From NCBI GenBank assembly GCA_021851625.1, contig JAJZCX010000117.1:1-5566 (forward strand): a stretch of 5,566 nt of DNA, read 5' to 3'. This document shows positions 1 to 5,566 of this stretch, one piece after another (positions within the stretch are counted from its first letter, which is position 1; the number at the start of each line of letters is the position of its first letter). A program made the translations under genes and the position numbers. The stretch is from Acidobacteriota bacterium. GTDB taxonomy: Bacteria > Acidobacteriota > Terriglobia > Terriglobales > Acidobacteriaceae. The notes beneath the pieces were generated by a model. It was not told the DNA's origin, ran no database searches, and saw nothing but the letters and a program-made list of their open reading frames with translations.

Positions 1-40
1 TTCCAGAAAAATGCCGCGCCCGCTACAATAAAAGGTTGTC

Positions 41-961
41 ATGGCTACCGCTGCCGACCTGATCCAGATCGACCTTGCCCCCAAACGCCCCGCTCCCAAG
101 CCGGAGTGGTTGAAGGCACGCGCGCCGATGGGCGAGACCTATCACAACTTAAAAAAGCTGGCCCGCGATCTGAATCTGCACACGGTTTGCGAGAGCGCGC
201 ACTGCCCCAACATTGGCGAGTGCTGGAACCACAAGACCGCAACCTTTATGATGCTGGGCAACCTGTGCACGCGCCGCTGCGGTTTTTGCGCCGTCCCCAA
301 AGGCCGTCCCGATCCGATCGATATGGACGAGCCACGCCGTGTGGCCGAGGCCATCGCCAAGCTGGAGCTGAAGCACGCCGTCATCACCAGCGTGAACCGC
401 GATGACGATCTGCTGGGTGGCGCGCGCGCCTTCGCGCTGGTCATTGATGAGGTGCATCGCCAAGCACCCGGCTGTCAGGTCGAGGTGCTCATCCCCGATT
501 TTCAAGGCGACGAAGCAGCCATTCGCATTGTGGTCGAAGCGCGCCCGGAGATTTTGAATCACAACACAGAGAGCGTGCCGCGCCTGTATCGCGCCGTGCG
601 CAGTGGTGCACGCTATGAGCGCACGCTGCGACTGCTGGAGTACGCGAAGGAACTCGATCCAAAGCTGGTCACCAAGTCCGGCGTGATGGTGGGCTTGGGC
701 GAGGAAATGCACGAATTGCTCGATGTCTACCGCGATTTGGCGCGCGTGGGCACGGACATTCTCACCATCGGCCAGTATCTGCGCCCCTCGCGTGACCATC
801 TGCCCATGACGCGCCTGTACACACCTGCGGAGTTTGCCTGGATGAAGGACGAAGCGCTGCGCTTGCTCTTCCGGCACGTGGAGAGCGGGCCGCTGGTGCG
901 CTCCTCGTATCACGCGCATGAGCAGGCGGCCTCGACCGGCCTGTCCGCGCTGGCGGGTTGA
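41..961 (+). CDS. lipA: Lipoyl synthase (radical SAM, two 4Fe-4S clusters)
   Basis: LipA inserts two sulfur atoms at C6 and C8 of the octanoyl chain carried on lipoyl domains of 2-oxoacid dehydrogenases or on glycine cleavage H protein; it is cytosolic. The 306-residue protein has all family hallmarks. The auxiliary cluster motif C-x4-C-x5-C is at Cys50, Cys55 and Cys61. The radical SAM motif C-x3-C-x2-C is at Cys76, Cys80 and Cys83 (CTRRCGFC). LTIGQYLRPS lies at about 241-250, and the C-terminal RSSY that binds the auxiliary cluster is at 287-290. Length is normal for the family. ATG41 is the first possible start after an in-frame TAA at 29-31, with a weak AAGG at 32-35. One oddity is that the usual RDDLxDGGA segment reads RDDDLLGGA (120-128). 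No lipB is visible, so the octanoyl transferase is encoded elsewhere or left of the window. The function is secure. Confidence 0.97.
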   Translation: MATAADLIQIDLAPKRPAPKPEWLKARAPMGETYHNLKKLARDLNLHTVCESAHCPNIGECWNHKTATFMMLGNLCTRRCGFCAVPKGRPDPIDMDEPRRVAEAIAKLELKHAVITSVNRDDDLLGGARAFALVIDEVHRQAPGCQVEVLIPDFQGDEAAIRIVVEARPEILNHNTESVPRLYRAVRSGARYERTLRLLEYAKELDPKLVTKSGVMVGLGEEMHELLDVYRDLARVGTDILTIGQYLRPSRDHLPMTRLYTPAEFAWMKDEALRLLFRHVESGPLVRSSYHAHEQAASTGLSALAG

Positions 962-975
962 TCCCGGCAAGGGCT

Positions 976-989
976 GCGGCACCCGCCGC
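976..989 (+). other. Small GC hairpin just after lipA
   Basis: GCGGC (976-980) and GCCGC (985-989) form a perfect 5-bp stem around an ACCC loop, 14 bases after the lipA stop. No T-run follows: the next bases are TTGAGTCTCGCC. It is therefore at most a weak terminator, pause site or 3'-end stabiliser for the lipA message. It touches the proposed rpsU -35 element. Chance occurrence in GC-rich DNA is quite possible. Confidence 0.25.
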
Positions 990-1018
990 TTGAGTCTCGC
1001 CCCGTTTTCCCGTAGTCT
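990..1018 (+). promoter_or_regulatory. Candidate sigma-70-type promoter for rpsU
   Basis: TTGAGT (990-995) and TAGTCT (1013-1018) are spaced by 17 bases and match the -35 and -10 consensus at 4 and 3 of 6 positions. Transcription would start near 1025 and give a leader of about 30 nucleotides containing the ribosome binding site. The spacing is ideal but the -10 match is poor. Read-through from lipA is the alternative. Confidence 0.3.
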
Positions 1019-1040
1019 AAAGATTCCTACAGGAAGGTTT

Positions 1041-1047
1041 GGGGGTG
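1041..1047 (+). promoter_or_regulatory. Ribosome binding site of rpsU (decides the TTG start)
   Basis: GGGGGTG ends eight bases before TTG1056 and is the only purine-rich stretch at correct spacing. The other candidate, AGGAAGG at 1031-1037, is 18 bases away, which is too far. No ATG or GTG lies in frame nearby (the codons before TTG are GGG GGT GTC GTT CCA). This supports initiation at TTG. Confidence 0.65.
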
Positions 1048-1055
1048 TCGTTCCA

Positions 1056-1253
1056 TTGGCAGAAGTAAAAGTGCAAGAGGGTGAGCCTCTCGAAAATGCG
1101 CTGCGCCGCTTTAAGCGCAAGGTGCAACAAGAGGACATCATCAAGGAAGTCAAGCGTCACTCCTATTACTTGAAGCCGGGCGAAAAGAAGCGCGTGAAGC
1201 AGGCGCTGGCCCGCAAACGCAATCGCAAAAAGGCCCGCAAGGAATCCGAGTAG
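1056..1253 (+). CDS. rpsU: 30S ribosomal protein S21 (bS21)
   Basis: bS21 is a small, very basic protein of the 30S platform near the 3' end of 16S rRNA, where it helps mRNA selection at initiation. The 65-residue product starts (M)AEVKVQEGEPLENALRRFKR and ends in a Lys/Arg-rich tail (KRVKQALARKRNRKKARKE). Both are diagnostic for S21, and the length is within the usual range of about 58-71. The start is a TTG preceded by GGGGGTG at a good distance. An upstream ATG at 918 is in frame but would overlap the lipA 3' end and add 46 residues with no S21 similarity, so I reject it. The gene is co-directional with lipA, 94 bases downstream, and is followed by a probable terminator. It may have its own promoter at 990-1018. 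The wording resembles acidobacterial S21. Confidence 0.95.
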   Translation: MAEVKVQEGEPLENALRRFKRKVQQEDIIKEVKRHSYYLKPGEKKRVKQALARKRNRKKARKESE

Positions 1254-1271
1254 GCCGCAACGATGTATCGC

Positions 1272-1306
1272 CAAGAGCCACGCATACCGCGTAGCTCTTG
1301 TTGTTT
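1272..1306 (+). terminator. Probable Rho-independent terminator of rpsU
   Basis: The stem pairs CAAGAGC (1272-1278) with GCTCTTG (1294-1300). It continues as ACGC (1280-1283) with GCGT (1289-1292) after one C-A mismatch, and the loop is ATACC. TTGTTT follows immediately (1301-1306), a short T-rich tail. It starts 19 bases after the rpsU stop, the expected place. An outer pair CCGCAA (1255-1260) with TTGCGG (1305-1310) could extend the stem. The T-run is interrupted, so efficiency is uncertain. Confidence 0.7.
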
Positions 1307-1325
1307 GCGGAGTTGTCGGGAACCG

Positions 1326-1361
1326 CAGATTCCTCGAATCGCTGCGCTCGCTCGGAATGAC
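1326..1361 (+). repeat. Intergenic repeat, copy A (36 bases)
   Basis: This copy runs from CAGATTCCTCG to CTCGGAATGAC. It is similar to copy B at 1402-1435 read on the other strand, sharing the pattern GATTCnTCG...TCGCTnCGCT...GAATGAC with a few mismatches and two small gaps. This type of element (GGATTCTTCG...AGAATGAC) looks to me like a dispersed intergenic repeat found in many copies in some genomes. Only local copies can be verified here. No coding potential is apparent. Confidence 0.7.
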
Positions 1362-1401
1362 AGTGTGTATGAAGAGTGAAAGGATTTCCTCCTTGTGAGG
1401 A

Positions 1402-1435
1402 GTCATTCTGAGAAGCGTAGCGACGAAGAATCCAG
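1402..1435 (-). repeat. Intergenic repeat, copy B (inverted relative to A)
   Basis: Read on the - strand, this copy runs from CTGGATTCTTCG to CTCAGAATGAC, the same layout as copy A in opposite orientation, with 40 bases between them. Pairing A with B gives about 29 base pairs in four blocks: 1351-1361 with 1402-1412, 1339-1348 with 1414-1423, 1334-1336 with 1424-1426, and 1328-1332 with 1428-1432. Two G-T pairs are included. The right end can instead pair with copy C. Confidence 0.7.
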
Positions 1436-1481
1436 AGAATGCTGGTTCCGTGCAGTCAGCGAACTCCGTCTGGATTCTTCG
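1424..1481 (-). terminator. Possible hairpin terminating the efflux operon
   Basis: A perfect 13-base inverted repeat, CGAAGAATCCAGA (1424-1436) and TCTGGATTCTTCG (1469-1481), flanks a 32-base loop. It begins 6 bases after the stop codon of the RND pump gene, read on the - strand. There is no T-run after it (TCGCTACGC follows), so it is not a classical intrinsic terminator. It may protect the mRNA 3' end, or be only a by-product of two repeat copies lying close together. Confidence 0.3.
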
Positions 1482-1483
1482 CT
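1469..1483 (+). repeat. Intergenic repeat, copy C (partial, 15 bases)
   Basis: TCTGGATTCTTCGCT repeats the outer end of the element in copies A and B: 13 bases are identical to copy B read in reverse. The rest of the element is absent. Four bases (CCCC) separate it from the stop codon of the pump gene. It is either a truncated copy or the mate of B in a smaller hairpin. Confidence 0.55.
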
Positions 1484-1487
1484 CCCC

Positions 1488-4400
1488 TTACCGCGTCAGC
1501 CAATAGAAGACGGCGGGCGTCACCAGCAATGAGAGCACCATCGAAAGCATCACGCCGCCGATGACGGCAATGGCCAGCGGTTGCAGCATTTGCGAACCCG
1601 CACCGATGCCAAAGGCCAGCGGCAACATTCCGCTGACGGCGGCCAGGGCTGTCATCAAAATCGGGCGCAGGCGGCGGCGGCCTGACTCAAGGATTGCCTG
1701 CTCTGCGGGCAAGCCCAGCGCGCGAAATTTATGCACCGCGTCCAGTAGCAGAATGCCATTCTTCGCCACGATGCCGATGACCATGATGAGTCCCATGAAG
1801 GAGGCGACATTGAAGGTGACCTGCGTGATGAGCAGCGCGAACATGACGCCCGCGACCGAGAGCACCGACGAAGCCAAAATCGCCGTGGGTGCGGCGAAGC
1901 TGCGAAACTCCGCCAGCAGCACGCCGAAGACCAGCGCCATGGCCAGCAACAGCACGCGCAAGAGTTCGTGGAAGGATTGCTGCTGCACCTCATACGCACC
2001 GCCGTAGACCACGCGCAGTGATGGCGGCAAATGCAGCGCTGCAATTTTTTGTCGTATACGCGCGATGCTGTTGCCGAGGTCTGCGCCTTCCAATCCGGCG
2101 GTCACAGTCAAATCGCGCTGCTGATTTTCGCGGAAGATTTCATTCTGCGGCGGCAGTTCCGTAATCGTTGCCAACGATCCCAGCGTGGCCGTACGTCCAG
2201 TGGAGCTGACCAGCACGGTGTTCTCAATCGCAGCAAGGGAGGCGCGATAGACATGCGCGAAGCGGACGCGAATCGTGTACGGACGCCCGGCGCGGATCAG
2301 CGGCTGCTCCGTGGGCACGCCTTCTAAAATCGCGTGCGCATCGGTGGCCACCTGCTCCGGCGTAAAGCCCATCTGCGCGGCCACCGCGGGCAGCACCTGA
2401 AAGTTGGTGGAGGGGCTGCTCAAGTTGTCGTCAATGCCATTGCGCACATCGACCACGCCGGGAATCTTTGCAATGGAGTCCGCAATGCGCGGCGCGGTTT
2501 GCTGCAACAAGTCCATGCTGGAAGAAAACAGGCGAATTTGAATCGGCTCCGGCGCGTTGGATAGATCGTTGATGTTGTCCTGCAACATCTGCGTCACTTC
2601 AATGTCCAACTGCGGCGCAATCGCCTGCACGCGCGTCCGCACATCGGCCATCACTGCGTCCGTGCTGCGGTTGCGCCTGCTCTTCAGCTTCACGGTGAAG
2701 TCGCCGCGGTTGGCCTCGGTGACAGCGGCCAAACCAAGTTGCAGCCCCGTTCTGCGTGAGGTGCTTTCGACCTCTGGCGTCTGCTGCAAAACCTTTTCCA
2801 CTTGCAGCAGCACGCGGTTGGTTTCTGTCAGCGATGTGCCCGCGGGCATCAGATAATCGAGGATAAAACCGCCCTCGTCCATCGCAGGCAGCAGGTCGGA
2901 ACCGAGACCGCGATAGGCTAGCGCGCCCGCAATCACCAGCAACAGACAGCCCAAGCCGATCCAGAGCGGCCTGCGTAGCGCCGCACGCATCCAGCGCGCG
3001 TAGCGATCCAAAATGCCACGCATCCACGGCGACTGCATTTGTTCTTCGCGCTCCAACAGACTGTGCGCGTCCACTGGACTGGTCTGCGGCGCGGCATTTT
3101 TTCCTTTGCGAATGAAGAGCAGGCTCAGGCTCGGCGTCCACGTTAGCGCCAGTGCCAGCGAGACCAACAGCGCCACGGCCATGGTGATGGCCAGCGCGCG
3201 AAAGAAGACGCCAGTGACGCCGGTGACCCCGATGAGCGGAACAAAAACGACAATGGGTGTGATCGTGGAGCCGAGCAGCGGCACGGTGATTTCGCTCAGC
3301 GCACTGCGCACGGCCTCCACGCGGCCCTGCCCTGCATCGATGTGCAGCACGATGTTTTCGACGACAACGATGGCGTCATCAATGACCAATCCGACGGCAG
3401 CGGCCAGTCCGCCCAGCGTCATCAGATTGAAGCTCTCACCCACGGCGCTGAGCACAACGATGGTGGCGAGAATCGTTACAGGAATCACCAGCCCTGCGAC
3501 CAGCGACGAACCCCAATCGCGCAAGAAGAGCACGAGAACCACCGCAGACAAAATCAAGCCCAACAAAATCGCATCGCGCACGCTGCGGATGGAGTCTTGA
3601 ATCAGCAGCGACTGATCGTAGAACGGCTCCAGATGCACGCCGGGCGGCAGAGTGGCGCGAATCGTCTGCGCCTCTGCATGTACGGCGCGTGCCACGCCCA
3701 GTGCATTCGAGCCAATCTGGCGGTTCACATTCAACAGCACGGCAGGTTTGCCGTTGGCAGTCACGATGGTGTAGACCGGCTGGGTGGATGGCTCCACGCT
3801 AGCCACATCTCCAATGTGAATGGGCACGCCCGCAGGCGTTGTGGTGACGACGACCTGCGCCAGCTCCTGCGCAGAATGCACCTGCCCACCGACGAGCGCC
3901 AGCAGCAGTTCATGATGGCTTTGATACAGACCGGGGGATTCGATCAGGTTCGTACGCGCAATGGCCTGCAACAGAGCATCGACTGGGATGCGCGCGGCCA
4001 GCAGCTTGGCCGGGTCGGGCACAACGTGCACTTCAGGCACTTGCCCGCCCTGCACGGTTACGCTGCTCACGCCGGGCAGGCGATTCAGACGCGGCTTCAG
4101 TTCATAGGTCGCCATCTCCCACAGTTCGGTTTGCGCTGTGGTGTCCGAGGTGAGGCTGTAGCCAAGAATTGGAAAGGAGGCGAAGCTCAACCGGTGTGTG
4201 GTGATCTCTGCCGTGGTGGGCAACTGCTGTCGCGCCTGCGCTACGGCGGAATCGACCATTTGCAGCGTGGAGACCATGTCCACATTCCAGTTAAAGAAGA
4301 GATCAACCTCGGCCTCGCCACGACTGGTAATGCTGCGCACGGTTTCCAAGCCAGGCACGGAGTTGATCGCATTCTCCACTGGCCGCGTGATGGTCACCTC

Positions 4401-4616
4401 CATCTGTTCGACCGGCATCACGCCGTTGTCGATGGAGATGGTGACGCGCGGAAAACTCGTGTGCGGAAACACGGCGACTGGCAATTGAAAGGCAAGATAG
4501 ATGCCCGCGACGGCCAGCACCAGCGTGAAGAAGAGAATCGTGCGCGTGTGGCGGACAATCCAAAACTCCGGTTCCACGTTCTCTGGGTTCTGTGCGTCGC
4601 GCGCGAAGAGGCTCAT
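1488..4616 (-). CDS. RND efflux pump, inner-membrane permease (AcrB-like proton relay)
   Basis: This is the proton-driven transporter subunit of a tripartite efflux system, sitting as a trimer in the inner membrane. At 1042 residues it is full length for the family. Predicted layout: TM1 about 27-45; a periplasmic porter loop about 46-345; TM2-TM6 about 345-500; TM7 about 551-569; a second porter loop about 571-886; TM8-TM12 about 887-1040, giving the usual two-fold repeat. TM4 carries GLVIDDAIVVVEN with Asp413-Asp414. TM10 carries GIVAKNGILLLD with Lys952. Arg982 and Thr989 lie in RRLRPILMT. These match the AcrB relay residues Asp407, Asp408, Lys940, Arg971 and Thr978 by eye. CusA/CzcA pumps usually have one Asp and no Lys at these places, so a metal-pump label is not supported, although the porter loops have a CzcA-like flavour. 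The substrate is unknown. The ATG overlaps the adaptor's stop (ATGA). The stop is TAA. Confidence 0.93.
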   Translation of the reverse strand: MSLFARDAQNPENVEPEFWIVRHTRTILFFTLVLAVAGIYLAFQLPVAVFPHTSFPRVTISIDNGVMPVEQMEVTITRPVENAINSVPGLETVRSITSRGEAEVDLFFNWNVDMVSTLQMVDSAVAQARQQLPTTAEITTHRLSFASFPILGYSLTSDTTAQTELWEMATYELKPRLNRLPGVSSVTVQGGQVPEVHVVPDPAKLLAARIPVDALLQAIARTNLIESPGLYQSHHELLLALVGGQVHSAQELAQVVVTTTPAGVPIHIGDVASVEPSTQPVYTIVTANGKPAVLLNVNRQIGSNALGVARAVHAEAQTIRATLPPGVHLEPFYDQSLLIQDSIRSVRDAILLGLILSAVVLVLFLRDWGSSLVAGLVIPVTILATIVVLSAVGESFNLMTLGGLAAAVGLVIDDAIVVVENIVLHIDAGQGRVEAVRSALSEITVPLLGSTITPIVVFVPLIGVTGVTGVFFRALAITMAVALLVSLALALTWTPSLSLLFIRKGKNAAPQTSPVDAHSLLEREEQMQSPWMRGILDRYARWMRAALRRPLWIGLGCLLLVIAGALAYRGLGSDLLPAMDEGGFILDYLMPAGTSLTETNRVLLQVEKVLQQTPEVESTSRRTGLQLGLAAVTEANRGDFTVKLKSRRNRSTDAVMADVRTRVQAIAPQLDIEVTQMLQDNINDLSNAPEPIQIRLFSSSMDLLQQTAPRIADSIAKIPGVVDVRNGIDDNLSSPSTNFQVLPAVAAQMGFTPEQVATDAHAILEGVPTEQPLIRAGRPYTIRVRFAHVYRASLAAIENTVLVSSTGRTATLGSLATITELPPQNEIFRENQQRDLTVTAGLEGADLGNSIARIRQKIAALHLPPSLRVVYGGAYEVQQQSFHELLRVLLLAMALVFGVLLAEFRSFAAPTAILASSVLSVAGVMFALLITQVTFNVASFMGLIMVIGIVAKNGILLLDAVHKFRALGLPAEQAILESGRRRLRPILMTALAAVSGMLPLAFGIGAGSQMLQPLAIAVIGGVMLSMVLSLLVTPAVFYWLTR

Positions 4617-5566
4617 GGCCGCGTTTCTCCGTTGCCGACCGGAGCCACTTGCACTTGGGTGCCGTCGTCCATGGCGTAGGCCCCGACGGTGATGACCTGC
4701 GCGCCTGCATCGAGGCCAGAGAGAATCTGCGCCTGCCCATCGCTCTCCACGCCCACGTGCACGGTGCGCGCGTGTGCAATGGAGTCCGCGCCGACAACCA
4801 TGACATGCTCGCCACCGCCCGCACTCTGCACCAGCGCGGCAACGGGAATCAACAGCGCGTCGGCAATCGTGCGCACATGCACAGAGACATGCACCGGCGT
4901 GCCTGGCTGCAAACGATGGGATTTATTTTCCACGCGCACCCAGACCTCAACCGTGGTCGAGCCGGGATCCAGCGCAGGACTGACCAGCATCACCGAGCCA
5001 GACACCGGTGCGTCCAAGCCCGGCACGCTCACCTGGGCAGACGCGCCCACGCGCAGACCTGCAATCTGCGCCTGCGGCAGATGCGCCTTGGCGATCAACA
5101 CATCCAAGTCCATCACCGCAACCAACGGCGTTCCGGCTGCGGCCATCTCGCCTGCGTAGAGCGGCCGGTCGGTGACGAAGCCATCGATGGGGCTGTGAAT
5201 CTCCGAGTAGTTCAGCTCGGCCTGCGCCTGCTCATATTGCCCCTGCGCCTGTTGTAACTGGCCAGTCGCGCTGGAAAGTTCTGCACTCTGATTTACTTTT
5301 TCAACGGCTTCCAAATGTCGGCGCGCCTCAGCATATTGCGTTTTGGCCTGCACCAACGCGACCTTGGCCTGATCCACATCGCGTCCCGGCAACGCGCCCT
5401 GCTCAAAGAGTTGTTTGCGACTGTGATAAATGCGTTGTTGCAGATCGACCTGCGCCTTGGTTTGCGCTGCTTCCAGTTGCGCCTTTTGCAACTCTTGCGG
5501 CACGGTGGCTCGCGCGATGGCTACCTGCGCCTTGGCCTGCTCATATTGGCCCTGGCTGCCGAGCGC
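4613..5566 (-). CDS. RND efflux periplasmic adaptor, HlyD/AcrA family (5' end outside window)
   Basis: This adaptor (membrane fusion protein) would link the downstream RND pump to an outer-membrane TolC-type channel. The frame stays open to the right edge, so 317 C-terminal residues are visible; the signal peptide or membrane anchor and the first half of the lipoyl-like domain are missing. Numbering from the first visible codon, residues 1-118 are an Ala/Gln-rich alpha-helical hairpin whose tip is at LFEQGALPGRDVDQAK (53-68). The second lipoyl half, YSEIHSPIDGFV, begins at 120, and a beta-barrel spans about 155-230. A membrane-proximal domain follows, starting near ALLIPVAALV (236-245) and ending in NGETRP. 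GTG codon 5503-5501 is not the start, because family-like coiled-coil sequence continues upstream. At the hairpin tip a Pro occupies the position of the conserved Ser in AcrA. The stop overlaps the pump's ATG by ATGA. Family assignment is firm; substrate is unknown. Confidence 0.92.
   Translation of the reverse strand, partial: ALGSQGQYEQAKAQVAIARATVPQELQKAQLEAAQTKAQVDLQQRIYHSRKQLFEQGALPGRDVDQAKVALVQAKTQYAEARRHLEAVEKVNQSAELSSATGQLQQAQGQYEQAQAELNYSEIHSPIDGFVTDRPLYAGEMAAAGTPLVAVMDLDVLIAKAHLPQAQIAGLRVGASAQVSVPGLDAPVSGSVMLVSPALDPGSTTVEVWVRVENKSHRLQPGTPVHVSVHVRTIADALLIPVAALVQSAGGGEHVMVVGADSIAHARTVHVGVESDGQAQILSGLDAGAQVITVGAYAMDDGTQVQVAPVGNGETRP
4626..4630 (-). promoter_or_regulatory. Ribosome binding site of the RND pump gene
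   Basis: On the - strand GGAGA lies nine bases before the ATG at 4616-4614, inside the last codons of the adaptor gene. Together with the 4-base ATGA overlap it supports this start and suggests translational coupling that keeps adaptor and pump production linked. Confidence 0.6.

Noticed and set aside
24..29. TACAAT as a -10 element for lipA
   Set aside because: The hexamer is good, but TTCCAG at the matching -35 position is poor and the transcript would start about 5 bases before the ATG. Too little upstream sequence is visible to judge.
11..31. Tiny ATG-to-TAA frame of six codons before lipA
   Set aside because: No ribosome binding site or regulatory residue pattern is visible; a frame this short is expected by chance.
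918..1055. In-frame upstream ATG start (918) for the S21 gene
   Set aside because: It would add 46 residues with no S21 similarity and overlap the end of lipA. TTG1056 has a well-placed ribosome binding site and gives the normal S21 length.
149..1153. Long open frame of 334 codons on the - strand across lipA and rpsU
   Set aside because: It is antisense to two firmly identified genes, has low-complexity Ala/His/Gln composition and no recognisable domain. It is typical of a shadow frame in GC-rich coding DNA.
1387..1401. Small hairpin TCCTC-CTTGT-GAGGA between repeats A and B
   Set aside because: Only five base pairs, no T-run, and it sits in the loop between A and B; not distinguishable from chance.
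2599..3141. 180-codon frame on the - strand inside the pump gene in a different phase
   Set aside because: It overlaps the real frame on the same strand, has no family motifs, and the pump needs no frameshift here.
3342..4679. Open frame of 445 codons on the + strand across the RND pump gene
   Set aside because: It lies opposite a clear RND gene, is rich in His, Arg and Gln with no domain, and runs through the pump/adaptor junction. It is a shadow frame.

Overview
The window is GC-rich bacterial chromosome from a Gram-negative (diderm) organism. My best guess is Acidobacteriota, Terriglobia/Acidobacteriaceae type. This rests on the wording of the short S21 protein, the style of the lipoyl synthase, and intergenic repeats of the GGATTCTTCG...GAATGAC kind that I associate with such genomes. 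The assignment is recognition by eye, not a search result. Nothing looks like phage, transposon, CRISPR, tRNA or rRNA.

Layout. Positions 1-40 are a short upstream region. On the + strand, 41-961 is lipA (lipoyl synthase, a radical SAM enzyme), followed after 94 bases by rpsU (30S ribosomal protein S21, TTG start at 1056, stop at 1253). A plausible promoter and a clear GGGGG-type ribosome binding site lie in that gap. Just after rpsU is a hairpin with a T-rich tail that looks like its terminator. The convergent intergenic stretch 1254-1487 also holds three related repeat copies: two face each other and can form a long imperfect stem, and a third, short copy ends four bases before the stop codon of the opposite-strand gene.

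On the - strand, running from the right edge to 1488, is a two-gene efflux operon. It contains a periplasmic adaptor (HlyD/AcrA type, its N-terminus cut off by the window end) and a 1042-residue RND inner-membrane pump. The two genes share an ATGA stop/start overlap, so they are probably translationally coupled. The pump keeps the full AcrB-like proton-relay set (Asp413, Asp414, Lys952, Arg982), which argues against labelling it a CusA/CzcA metal pump by default. The outer-membrane channel of the tripartite system is not in the window.

Functionally the two halves are unrelated: housekeeping (lipoate cofactor synthesis, translation) on the left and envelope efflux on the right, separated by a repeat-bearing convergent gap. 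I find no convincing undescribed system. The most distinctive points are the intergenic repeat cluster and small departures from family motifs in the pump, adaptor and LipA.
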